A stretch of 6,079 nucleotides of DNA from an uncultured Prevotellaceae bacterium (GCA_937893145.1 CALBJW010000090.1:1-6079), one strand, 5' to 3'. Counted from the stretch's first letter, positions 1-6,079 are shown. Numbers and translations are program-made. The notes: generated by a model not told the origin, from the letters alone.

Positions 1-2433
1 TTCGTCAACATTCTTCACGAGAGTGTTGAGTTCAGAGAGCAACCAACGGTCGAAGTCTGGACGGTCAGCGTAAGCAATGTCAGCCTCCTTGTATTCGAAA
101 CCATCAACATTAGCATACATTGTGAAGAATGAATATGCCTGCTGAAGTTTGATGAAGAACTGAGAAGTAACTTCCTTCACACCTTCTGGGTCGAATGAGA
201 GGTTATCCCAAGGAGAAGAGTTTGTAATCATGTACCAACGCACAGCATCAGCACCATACTGACCGATGCAGTCGAATGGATTGATTACATTGCCGAGACG
301 CTTAGACATCTTCACACCATTCTTGTCGAGTACAAGACCATTAGAGATAACTGCCTTGTAAGCAACAGAGTCGAATACCATTGTTGCGATGGCATGGAGA
401 GTGAAGAACCAACCACGAGTCTGGTCAACACCTTCAGCGATGAAGTTTGCAGGGAATGCAGTACCTTCGTCGATGAGTTCCTTGTTCTCGAATGGGTAGT
501 GAATCTGAGCGTATGGCATAGCACCAGAGTCGAACCAAACGTCGATGAGGTCAAGTTCACGAGTGAGGACATTGCCATTTTCGCTAACGAGTTTGATGTC
601 GTCAACGTATGGACGGTGGATGTCAATCTTATCGTAGTTCTCCTGACTCATGTCGCCAGGAACGAAGCCCTTGTCAGTGAGAGGATTGCTCTGCATTACA
701 CCAGCAGCAACAGCCTTGTCAATCTCCTTGCAGAGTTCTTCGAGCGAACCGATGCAGATTTCCTCACGAGTGTCGCGGTTGCGCCAGATTGGGAGTGGAG
801 TACCCCAATAGCGTGAACGAGAGAGGTTCCAGTCGTTGAGGTTCTCAAGCCACTTGCCGAAACGGCCAGTACCTGTTGATTCAGGCTTCCACTGGATAGT
901 CTTGTTGAGTTCAAACATGCGGTCCTTCTTCTCTGTTGACTTGATGAACCAAGAGTCGAGAGGGTAGTAGAGCACAGGCTTGTCAGTACGCCAGCAGTGA
1001 GGATAGTTGTGCACATGCTTCTCAATCTTGAATGCTGTGCCTTCCTCCTTCATCTCAAGACAGATGATGACGTTGAGGTCCATATCCTTTGATGCTGCCT
1101 TCTCGTCATACTTGCCATCCTGATTGTACTTAGGGTCGTAAGCATTCTTGACATAGTCGCCAGAGTGCTTCCAGTATGATTCATTCACGCAAACCTCAAG
1201 GAACTTAGGGTCGATGTCGTCCTTCACGAAATACTTACCCTGGAAGTCAACCATAGGACGAGTGTCGCCAGCCTTGTCGAGGATGAAGAGTGATGGGATG
1301 CCAGCATCCTTAGCCACCTTAGCATCGTCAGCACCAAATGTTGGAGCGATATGTACGATACCAGTACCGTCTTCAGTTGTTACATAGTCGCCAGGGATTA
1401 CGCGGAATGCATCAGCCGACTTGTCAACGACCTCATTGCCCTCAAGAGCACATGGCTTAACCCAAGGCATGAGCTGCTGGTAGTGGAGACCTACGAGGTC
1501 AGTACCCTTACCACGCCAGAGGATTTCGAGTGGCTGTTCGTTGCCTTCCTCGTCCTTTGCAGGCTGGAAGTAAGCAGCAAGACGTGGTTCAGCGATGATG
1601 TAGATTGCCTCTTCGTTTGTATATGGGTTGTTGCCCTTTACAGCAACATAGTCAATCTTTGGACCAACACAGAGAGCTGTGTTTGAAGGGAGAGTCCAAG
1701 GAGTAGTAGTCCAAGCGAGGATGTAAGTAGGAAGTTCTGGGATGTTTGCAAGAACCTCGCCCTTACCCTTCAAGCCTTCACAAACATCAAGCACCTTGAA
1801 CTGAGCAGTGACAGTTGTGTCCTTAACATCACGGTAGCAACCTGGCTGGTTCAACTCGTGAGAAGAAAGACCTGTACCTGCAGCTGGAGAGTATGGCTGA
1901 ATGGTGTAACCCTTGTAGAGGAGTCCCTTGTTGTAAAGCTGCTTGAGCAAGTACCAGAGAGTCTCGATATACTTGTTGTCGTATGTGATGTAAGGATGTT
2001 CGAGGTCAACCCAGTAGCCCATCTTGTCAGTGAGCTGAGTCCACTCGTCAGTGTACATCATGACATTCTTGCGACAAGCATCGTTGTAGTCGTCAACGGA
2101 AATCTTCTTGCCGATGTCCTCCTTTGTGATGCCGAGTGACTTCTCGACTGAGAGTTCAACTGGCAGACCGTGAGTGTCCCAACCAGCCTTACGCTTTACC
2201 TGGAATCCCTGCATTGTCTTGTAGCGGAGGAATGTGTCCTTGATAGTACGTCCCATCACATGGTGGATACCTGGATGACCATTTGCTGATGGTGGTCCTT
2301 CAAAAAACACGAATGAAGGGCAGCCTTCGCGCTCTTCAATACTCTTGTGGAACATGTCTTCCTGGTTCCACATCTCAAGCACCTCTTTGTTTACGTCTGA
2401 GAGGTTGAGTTTTGCTCTTTCTGTAAATTTCAT
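1..2433 (-). CDS. ileS: Isoleucyl-tRNA synthetase, 3' end outside the window
   Basis: This cytoplasmic class I aminoacyl-tRNA synthetase charges tRNA-Ile with isoleucine and hydrolyses mischarged valine. The first 811 residues are visible. The anticodon-binding C-terminal part, roughly 300 or more residues in this family, lies beyond the left edge. Motifs in order are the adenylation signature region GPPSANGHPGIHH (about 46-58), GWDTHGLPVE (84-93), the CP1 editing-domain motifs TTTPWT (242-247) and HIAPTFGADD (361-370), DVWFDSG (631-637), EGVDQTRGWF (about 667-676) and KMSKR (708-712). The start ATG at 2433 is chosen because the N-terminus MKFTERAKLNLSDVNKEVL resembles Bacteroidales IleRS. 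No Shine-Dalgarno sequence is seen. The gene lies 148 nt downstream of pyrI on the same strand. The usual HxGH signature reads GIHH (residues 55-58), the swapped form known in part of the IleRS2 clade. The reading frame is intact throughout. Confidence 0.97.
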   Translation of the reverse strand, partial: MKFTERAKLNLSDVNKEVLEMWNQEDMFHKSIEEREGCPSFVFFEGPPSANGHPGIHHVMGRTIKDTFLRYKTMQGFQVKRKAGWDTHGLPVELSVEKSLGITKEDIGKKISVDDYNDACRKNVMMYTDEWTQLTDKMGYWVDLEHPYITYDNKYIETLWYLLKQLYNKGLLYKGYTIQPYSPAAGTGLSSHELNQPGCYRDVKDTTVTAQFKVLDVCEGLKGKGEVLANIPELPTYILAWTTTPWTLPSNTALCVGPKIDYVAVKGNNPYTNEEAIYIIAEPRLAAYFQPAKDEEGNEQPLEILWRGKGTDLVGLHYQQLMPWVKPCALEGNEVVDKSADAFRVIPGDYVTTEDGTGIVHIAPTFGADDAKVAKDAGIPSLFILDKAGDTRPMVDFQGKYFVKDDIDPKFLEVCVNESYWKHSGDYVKNAYDPKYNQDGKYDEKAASKDMDLNVIICLEMKEEGTAFKIEKHVHNYPHCWRTDKPVLYYPLDSWFIKSTEKKDRMFELNKTIQWKPESTGTGRFGKWLENLNDWNLSRSRYWGTPLPIWRNRDTREEICIGSLEELCKEIDKAVAAGVMQSNPLTDKGFVPGDMSQENYDKIDIHRPYVDDIKLVSENGNVLTRELDLIDVWFDSGAMPYAQIHYPFENKELIDEGTAFPANFIAEGVDQTRGWFFTLHAIATMVFDSVAYKAVISNGLVLDKNGVKMSKRLGNVINPFDCIGQYGADAVRWYMITNSSPWDNLSFDPEGVKEVTSQFFIKLQQAYSFFTMYANVDGFEYKEADIAYADRPDFDRWLLSELNTLVKNVDE

Positions 2434-2472
2434 TTATTGTAGTTTTTGTTATTTTGTTCTATCTTTCTTTTG

Positions 2473-2516
2473 ACACAACAACCTGACTCATTTGAAATGA
2501 TGAGCCAGGCTTGTGT
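2473..2516. other. Long imperfect inverted repeat (RNA hairpin) between pyrI and ileS
   Basis: The outer arms ACACAA (2473-2478) and TTGTGT (2511-2516) pair perfectly. The inner arms CCTGACTCAT (2482-2491) and ATGAGCCAGG (2500-2509) form ten further pairs, one of them G-U in the minus-strand transcript and A-C in the plus-strand one. The small asymmetric internal loop and an apical loop of about 8 nt complete the structure. It begins about 65 nt after the pyrI stop and ends 39 nt before the ileS start. On the minus strand, the direction of both genes, no U-run follows, so it is not a standard intrinsic terminator there. On the plus strand a short TTTT follows. Possible roles are an mRNA-stabilising or processing structure that separates pyrBI from ileS, or a weak terminator. 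The role is inferred; only the repeat itself is seen. Confidence 0.6.
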
Positions 2517-2581
2517 TTTCAGATTATATCAGATTGCTATTTCTTGTGCGCTTTTGTGTGGTGTATGCGCAGCTTCTTGAC

Positions 2582-3088
2582 CTACTTGAGTTTGATGTCC
2601 TTGATGTCAACTTCCTTGCCACAGTAGCGGCACTTGAGCTTTGCGTTGTCCTGCTCGTTGAGTGCATGTTCGTATGGGAACATGTGGTGGATGTAGTTGT
2701 GACGCTCAACGTAGAAGACAGTCTTCATTGGTTCGTTGTTAGTGATACAAACAGGGTTTGGACACTTAACGATGTTGTTGAGGGTTTCTGGAAGTGAAAT
2801 CTCGCGCTTCTCTTGAACCTCGTAGTTCTTGATGACGGTAAGACGAATCTTAGGGCAGACAACTGCAAGCTGACTGATTTCAGTTTCGTTGAGGAACTTA
2901 TTAGCCACCTTGATGAGTCCCTTGCGACTCATGATTTGGCTGTCGAGGTTGTTACCGATAAATACAGGCTCCGAGAGTTTGTCAAGTCCGAGGAGCTTAA
3001 CGATGGTGAAGAGCTTGTCTGTTGGTATGTGGTCGATGACTGAGCCATTTTCGAGGGCTGCCACCATTAATTGTTCTTTCTTTTCCAT
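2582..3088 (-). CDS. pyrI: Aspartate carbamoyltransferase regulatory chain
   Basis: This is the regulatory subunit of aspartate transcarbamoylase. It binds nucleotide effectors (CTP, UTP, ATP in the E. coli enzyme) and joins PyrB trimers through a zinc domain. It has 168 residues, against about 153 in E. coli. The allosteric domain covers about 8-100, with VAALENGSVIDHIP near its start. The zinc-ligand cysteines are C109, C114, C153 and C156 (CPNPVC and CRYC). Between C114 and C153 there are 38 residues, where E. coli has 23. The extra segment of about 15 residues (about 130-144) is rich in His and aromatic residues. The ATG at 3088 is preferred because the residues before VAALENG fit the N-terminal extension of Bacteroidales PyrI. 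An internal ATG at 3067 would remove seven of them. The gene follows pyrB by 52 nt and is probably in the same operon. Confidence 0.96.
   Translation of the reverse strand: MEKKEQLMVAALENGSVIDHIPTDKLFTIVKLLGLDKLSEPVFIGNNLDSQIMSRKGLIKVANKFLNETEISQLAVVCPKIRLTVIKNYEVQEKREISLPETLNNIVKCPNPVCITNNEPMKTVFYVERHNYIHHMFPYEHALNEQDNAKLKCRYCGKEVDIKDIKLK
2657..2701 (-). other. In-frame insertion in the PyrI zinc domain
   Basis: These codons correspond to PyrI residues 130-144 (HNYIHHMFPYEHALN), between the second and third zinc cysteines. The flanks align with E. coli PyrI: CITNNEP with CISHAEP on one side, and EQDNAKLKC with the RANDIALKC region on the other. The insert holds four histidines (130, 134, 135, 141) and several aromatic residues. 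I see no flanking repeat that would explain how it arose. The alignment was made by eye, so the exact boundaries could shift by a few residues. Confidence 0.7.
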
Positions 3089-3140
3089 AAAAGCTAACTT
3101 TTAGTCATTATCTCTTAACTCATAACTCGCATCTCGTGGC

Positions 3141-4088
3141 TTAACCGATGATGGTCTTGTCGTTCTTAATGTCTTCGAGTGTGATGCCGAGAGTCTGGCA
3201 GATGAGAGCCTCACGAGCATAGAGACCATTCTGTGCCTGTTCGAAGTAGTATGCGTGCTTGCTGTCATCCACATCGTATTCAATCTCGTTGACACGTGGC
3301 AGTGGGTGAAGAATCTTCATGTTGTCCTTGCACTTGCCGAGCATGTCAGCACGGAGAATGTAAGCATCCTTTACTCTTTCATATTCCATGAGGTCAGTGA
3401 AACGCTCGCGCTGAACTCGTGTCATGTAAAGGATATCAGCATCTGCGAGAGTGTCCTCTGTGAAGTCAGTCTGTTCGATGTACTTCACGTCGTTGTGCTT
3501 GCAGTAGAACTTGTATTCCTCTGGCATCTCCAGTTCCTTTGGTGAGATGAAGTGGAAAGTAGGGTGATACTTGCGCATTGACATGAGAAGCGAATGAACG
3601 GTTCTGCCATACTTGAGGTCGCCCACCATGTATATGTTAAGGTTGTCAAGAGTGCCTTGAGTCTTGTAGATGCTATATAGGTCGAGCATTGTCTGCGAAG
3701 GGTGGAGGTTGCTTCCGTCACCAGCGTTGATGATAGGCACATCTGTCACTTCGCTTGCATAGAGTGCTGCACCTTCGAGTTTGTGGCGCATCACGATGAC
3801 GTCAGCGTAGTTGCTCACCATCTTGATGGTATCCTTGAGGGTTTCGCCCTTGCTCGAACTTGTCACCTTTGGGTCGGTGAAACCAATGACACGTGCGCCG
3901 AGTCGGTTTGCAGCAGTCTCGAACGAGAGTCGAGTACGTGTTGATGGCTCGAAGAAGAGAGTGGCTACCACCTTACCTTTCAGGATTTGTCGGTTAGGGT
4001 GCTTCTCGAATTCTGCCGCCATATCAAGGAGATTCTGAATCTGTTCCTTTGGATAGTCGGCTATTGAAACAATGCTTCTATTTTCCAT
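3141..4088 (-). CDS. pyrB: Aspartate carbamoyltransferase catalytic chain
   Basis: The enzyme transfers the carbamoyl group of carbamoyl phosphate to L-aspartate to give N-carbamoyl-L-aspartate, the second step of de novo pyrimidine synthesis. It acts in the cytoplasm. The 315 residues are close to the usual length (about 310). The carbamoyl-phosphate domain holds STRTR (49-53), the mobile 80s-loop segment TSSSKGETL with K80, MRH (100-102) and HPSQT with H129. The aspartate domain holds GDLKYGRTVHS with R162, MTRVQRER (222-229) and HPLPR (261-265). All residues I can match to the E. coli active site are kept. The start ATG at 4088 gives an N-terminus of normal length. pyrI follows after 52 nt, so this is the class that assembles with regulatory chains. 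No pyrBI-type leader peptide or attenuator is seen in the short leader. Translation of this pair is probably not Shine-Dalgarno dependent. Confidence 0.98.
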   Translation of the reverse strand: MENRSIVSIADYPKEQIQNLLDMAAEFEKHPNRQILKGKVVATLFFEPSTRTRLSFETAANRLGARVIGFTDPKVTSSSKGETLKDTIKMVSNYADVIVMRHKLEGAALYASEVTDVPIINAGDGSNLHPSQTMLDLYSIYKTQGTLDNLNIYMVGDLKYGRTVHSLLMSMRKYHPTFHFISPKELEMPEEYKFYCKHNDVKYIEQTDFTEDTLADADILYMTRVQRERFTDLMEYERVKDAYILRADMLGKCKDNMKILHPLPRVNEIEYDVDDSKHAYYFEQAQNGLYAREALICQTLGITLEDIKNDKTIIG

Positions 4089-4130
4089 ATGTATATGATA
4101 AAGTTGAGATACCTTTTATTTTTCTTTCTG

Positions 4131-4138
4131 CAAAGGTA
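4131..4138 (-). promoter_or_regulatory. Bacteroidales-type -7 promoter element of pyrB
   Basis: Read on the minus strand this is TACCTTTG, an exact match to the Bacteroides -7 consensus TAnnTTTG, and it is followed by CA as is common at such sites. At the expected -33 distance there is only a T-run (around 4157-4160) rather than TTTG, so that half is weak. Transcription would start near 4123-4126 and leave a leader of about 35-40 nt before the pyrB ATG. That is too short for an E. coli-like pyrBI attenuator. Confidence 0.55.
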
Positions 4139-4273
4139 CAACTTTTTTTTATTTATAAAAAATTATAAGAACAAAAATAAGGGCATAAAGTAAAAAATAC
4201 AATAAAGGGGTATTAAAATCGTTATATAAATTGTATATAGTGTAGAATTGATAACTAATTTCCCGTTTCAAAT

Positions 4274-5692
4274 ATGAAAAAAATCATTACTCTCATTGCA
4301 TTTGTCGTTTTGTCTGCTATGACATTCGAGGCGAGTGGACAGGACCAATATTATACTGCAGATTATCTCAGTTACGAAGGCGATTACAATGTTCGCATGC
4401 ACTCGATGATGCCTACCATTTCGCAATTGTCCCGAACAGACACGAAAAAGTCTCGCCGTTCGTCTGGAGTATTCGATTTAGCATCGCCTGATGGAAAGCT
4501 GCAACTTGTTTTCTATGACATATTGAAGCGAAAGCGTCGTAGCTTGGCTTATTCTCAATATCGCACCGAAGTCACAATCAAATATAACTTTGTTGACCCC
4601 GTTACCACCAAGAAGATGGTCAACGTGATTGCTGAAAATGCTCGATTTGAATTCACCGTTAAGGATGGTTTCAAGAGAAGGGAGTTTGGAAAAGGCAAGT
4701 TCATTGACTTCAAGAAGAATGTCGATCCTATCTCTCTTCCCGAAGAAACCGACGAACGTCTGAAACTGTTCACTGGCACTTTCAATGTCTATGTCATTGA
4801 GATGGAAAACGGCATTACGCTTGAAATGAGAGTGTATAATATGGGCGTTGCCTATCGTTATATAGTAAGGAATCAACCTGCTGAATATAAGATAGTTGAT
4901 GTTGGTTCAATCTTCCCTCATGAACGTCCAATCGCTATTCTTGGAACATTCAGTGGCGACTATGTCATGCCTTGGCGCACTATGCTTGTTGACCCAAGTT
5001 TGAGTGGAGTGAATCTGGTTGATACCGACCAGAATGGAAATGTGATTGCTATTGATGCCATGACTTATGTTCATACCTATGGCAATGAAAACGATCAGGA
5101 TGGTTTGAAGGCGATAAACAGCAATGAATATACACAAAACGACTTCCACCGTGCAAAGATTGTGCCTTGGAGAGATGCTCTTTCGTTTGGATTCATTGGA
5201 GCCTCGTTCGACTCGTTTGCTGGTGGCAACAGGTGGGGCGATGTGCTTAATGGTTTCTCCAGTCTGAACTTAGACTATATATATAAGTATTGGTATTTCG
5301 GACTTGGCTTTACGCCTTGCCATGAGTTCTTGTATATCAGTTATGATAAACAGCAACCTCCATTCGACCGTGTTGCAGGTCCTATCCATGAGTGGAACTT
5401 GACGGGCCGAGTTGGTTTCAATCTTCCTGTCCAGTCGGGTTACGGATTGTGGAATTTCTCTTCATACTTGTCCACATCTACCATGCGGCTCTCTCAGCAT
5501 AAGTATAGCCATCCTCATTTCGCACCTCTTGAGATTCGCAGGCGCAATCTCATAGGTGGAGGAGTAAACGTGTCGTATGCCTTCCAGGAGGGTTGGGCAT
5601 TGAGTATTGGCTATGAGTTGAGGGCATTCACCGCTCCTGACAGTCCTATTGGCATTCATTCTTTGCATTTAGGCTTAGGATACAAGTTCTAA
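4274..5692 (+). CDS. Exported protein with GH97_N-like region and putative outer-membrane beta-barrel C-terminus
   Basis: I do not recognise a named gene. Residues 1-22 form a Sec signal peptide (MKKIITLIAFVVLSAMTFEA, then probable cleavage near SG/Q). There is no lipobox cysteine. Residues 23-65 are a polar, basic linker. Residues about 66-200 resemble the N-terminal beta-sandwich of GH97 glycoside hydrolases: FDLASPDGKLQLVFYD at the start and LEMRVYNMGVAYRYIV (183-198), which recalls the family's fR-YNdGvAfRY motif. The GH97 catalytic barrel is missing, and the conserved YNE segment is not evident. Residues about 300-472 alternate aromatic and polar residues in strand-like stretches (FGFIGASFDSF, YIYKYWYFGLGF, LIGGGVNVSYAF, LSIGYELRAF) and end in LGLGYKF. 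A terminal Phe is typical of outer-membrane barrels. The gene is divergent from pyrB and stands alone. A surface or envelope role is inferred; the substrate is unknown. Confidence 0.85.
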   Translation: MKKIITLIAFVVLSAMTFEASGQDQYYTADYLSYEGDYNVRMHSMMPTISQLSRTDTKKSRRSSGVFDLASPDGKLQLVFYDILKRKRRSLAYSQYRTEVTIKYNFVDPVTTKKMVNVIAENARFEFTVKDGFKRREFGKGKFIDFKKNVDPISLPEETDERLKLFTGTFNVYVIEMENGITLEMRVYNMGVAYRYIVRNQPAEYKIVDVGSIFPHERPIAILGTFSGDYVMPWRTMLVDPSLSGVNLVDTDQNGNVIAIDAMTYVHTYGNENDQDGLKAINSNEYTQNDFHRAKIVPWRDALSFGFIGASFDSFAGGNRWGDVLNGFSSLNLDYIYKYWYFGLGFTPCHEFLYISYDKQQPPFDRVAGPIHEWNLTGRVGFNLPVQSGYGLWNFSSYLSTSTMRLSQHKYSHPHFAPLEIRRRNLIGGGVNVSYAFQEGWALSIGYELRAFTAPDSPIGIHSLHLGLGYKF

Positions 5693-5706
5693 TCGCATTT
5701 AGGCAT

Positions 5707-5740
5707 AAAAAAAGGGCCCCTCTTCACAGAGAAACCTTTT
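5707..5740 (-). terminator. Minus-strand intrinsic terminator with GNRA loop
   Basis: In the minus-strand RNA, AAAAGGUUUCUCU pairs with AGAGGGGCC(C)UUUU across a GUGA tetraloop (5724-5727). The stem has three G-U pairs and one bulged C, and a U7 run (5707-5713) closes it. Read on the plus strand, the G-U pairs become A-C mismatches, the loop is UCAC, and only four U follow. The structure is therefore oriented for minus-strand transcription. It may still help terminate the plus-strand gene that ends at 5692. Confidence 0.65.
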
Positions 5741-5801
5741 CAAATAAATTCTCAATTTAGGTATTAGTTTTCTAAGGTAAAAAGATTGTTTTCAGGATAA
5801 C
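5707..5801 (-). ncRNA. Candidate small RNA of about 95 nt, unclassified
   Basis: A promoter-like site (5807-5836) and an intrinsic terminator (5707-5740) face the same way on the minus strand and enclose about 95 nt. The interval has no ATG-started reading frame. Apart from the terminator, the transcript can form only weak AU-rich hairpins, such as UUAG-AAAA-CUAA. I cannot assign it to a known family; it is too short for a 6S RNA of usual length. It converges on the 3' end of the plus-strand exported-protein gene, so readthrough would be antisense to that gene. Start and end are inferred from the signals and have not been mapped. It could also be a relic or a transcript without function. Confidence 0.45.
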
Positions 5802-5806
5802 TTCTG

Positions 5807-5836
5807 CAAAGATAATAATTTTTCGTTTATGTCAAA
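5807..5836 (-). promoter_or_regulatory. Bacteroidales-type promoter of the candidate small RNA
   Basis: On the minus strand, TTTG (5836-5833, within TTTTGACA) is followed after 18 nt by TATCTTTG (5814-5807). Both halves match the Bacteroides primary-sigma consensus TTTG / TAnnTTTG at a plausible spacing, and the context TATCTTTGCA is typical. It is more complete than the pyrB site in this window. Transcription would start near 5800-5803. There is no protein gene downstream in this orientation before the terminator at 5740. Confidence 0.55.
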
Positions 5837-5933
5837 ACTTATTTAGCACATAAAAACGCAAAAAAACAAATATTTTAATCTCTTTGGTACTCTATTACAT
5901 ACACATTGTACTAAATAAGATAGCGTCTTGGAC
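5837..5933. other. AT-rich spacer with no feature recognised
   Basis: Between the small-RNA promoter and the right-hand terminator the sequence is AT-rich. I see no reading frame of useful length, no RNA gene and no convincing promoter on either strand. Confidence 0.5.
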
Positions 5934-5978
5934 AAAAAAAAGAAGGTTCGCGCCGTTTTGGCGAAAACCTTCTTTGTC
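5934..5978 (-). terminator. Intrinsic terminator of the right-hand minus-strand gene
   Basis: The arms AAAGAAGGTT (5939-5948) and AACCTTCTTT (5966-5975) give ten pairs. After a 2x2 internal loop, CGCC (5951-5954) pairs with GGCG (5960-5963). On the minus strand the hairpin runs into a T-run (5941-5934), and it begins about 20 nt after the stop codon of the gene at 5998-6079. On the plus strand the U-tail is only UUU, so it serves the minus-strand gene. Confidence 0.85.
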
Positions 5979-5997
5979 GTTATATGGACTACCTTAA

Positions 5998-6079
5998 TTA
6001 GAACTTGGAGTAGTTCTTAGCGTTGTTGTAGCAGATGTCGGCCACCATGTCACATACGCGCTGAATTTCGCTCTCGGGG
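5998..6079 (-). CDS. C-terminal end of an unidentified protein
   Basis: Only the last 26 codons and the TAA stop (5998-6000) are inside the window; the gene continues past the right edge. The visible tail contains SEIQRVCDMVADICYNNA and ends in NYSKF. It looks like an amphipathic C-terminal helix with two cysteines. This is too little to assign a family. The SEIQRV-type end recalls the last helix of some PLP-dependent aminotransferases, but that is a guess. The reading frame is supported by the intrinsic terminator placed 20 nt downstream and by codon choice like that of the neighbouring housekeeping genes. Confidence 0.7.
   Translation of the reverse strand, partial: PESEIQRVCDMVADICYNNAKNYSKF

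Noticed and set aside
394..816. A 140-codon plus-strand open frame, and others like it at 1351-1686 and 1858-2139
   Set aside because: They lie wholly antisense to ileS, whose frame is intact with family motifs throughout. Their translations have no recognisable domain and reflect codon bias on the opposite strand.
2544..2575. Short inverted repeat TGCGC / GCGCA just after the pyrI stop, as a terminator
   Set aside because: Only five base pairs with a loop of about 15 nt and no U-run on the minus strand.
2582..3067. Alternative pyrI start at the internal ATG (3067)
   Set aside because: It would remove the N-terminal residues that fit the length and pattern of Bacteroidales PyrI. The upstream ATG at 3088 is in frame and at normal spacing from pyrB.
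4223..4239. Two TATATA blocks 11 bp apart in the divergent intergenic region, as a possible operator
   Set aside because: Low-complexity AT repeats of this length are common in this spacer and there is no further symmetry around them.
4243..4250. TAGAATTG as a possible -7 element for the plus-strand gene
   Set aside because: It has one mismatch to TAnnTTTG and no TTTG at the expected -33 distance. In such AT-rich DNA a match of this quality is expected by chance.
4478..4876. A 132-codon minus-strand open frame inside the exported-protein gene
   Set aside because: It is antisense to a gene with a clear signal peptide and beta-strand pattern. It has no promoter, no domain and no continuation beyond that gene.

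Overview
This window looks like a chromosomal segment from a Bacteroidales bacterium, most likely Prevotella/Segatella-like (inference). Four things point that way. The PyrB, PyrI and IleRS proteins have Bacteroidales-like sequences. Shine-Dalgarno sequences are absent or weak. Promoter-like sites match the Bacteroides consensus (TTTG near -33, TAnnTTTG near -7). Intergenic DNA is very AT-rich between genes of moderate GC. There are no signs of mobile elements, CRISPR arrays, tRNA or rRNA genes.

Left part (1-4088, all minus strand): a pyrB-pyrI-ileS cluster read right to left. pyrB (3141-4088) and pyrI (2582-3088) encode the catalytic and regulatory chains of aspartate carbamoyltransferase, the committed step of pyrimidine synthesis. 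The 52-nt gap between them suggests one transcript. ileS (isoleucyl-tRNA synthetase) starts at 2433 and runs off the left edge after 811 codons. The 148-nt gap between pyrI and ileS holds a strong inverted repeat but no clear promoter, so ileS may be partly co-transcribed with pyrBI. Two details stand out: IleRS carries the swapped class I signature GIHH in place of HxGH, and the PyrI zinc domain has a histidine-rich insertion of about 15 residues.

Middle (4089-5692): a 185-nt AT-rich divergent intergenic region carries the -7 element of pyrB. To its right, on the plus strand, is a 472-residue exported protein. It has a signal peptide, a region resembling the N-terminal domain of GH97 glycoside hydrolases, no GH97 catalytic barrel, and a C-terminal half that looks like an outer-membrane beta-barrel ending in Phe.

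Right part (5693-6079): about 300 nt without a protein gene, but not empty. Read on the minus strand it holds a well-formed promoter (5807-5836) and, about 70-100 nt downstream, an intrinsic terminator with a GNRA loop and U7 tail. Together they define a candidate small RNA of about 95 nt. A second minus-strand terminator (5934-5978) follows the stop codon of a gene of which only the last 26 codons are visible (5998-6079, unidentified).

The most interesting leads are the candidate sRNA, the GH97_N-like/barrel protein, the GIHH variant of IleRS and the PyrI insertion.
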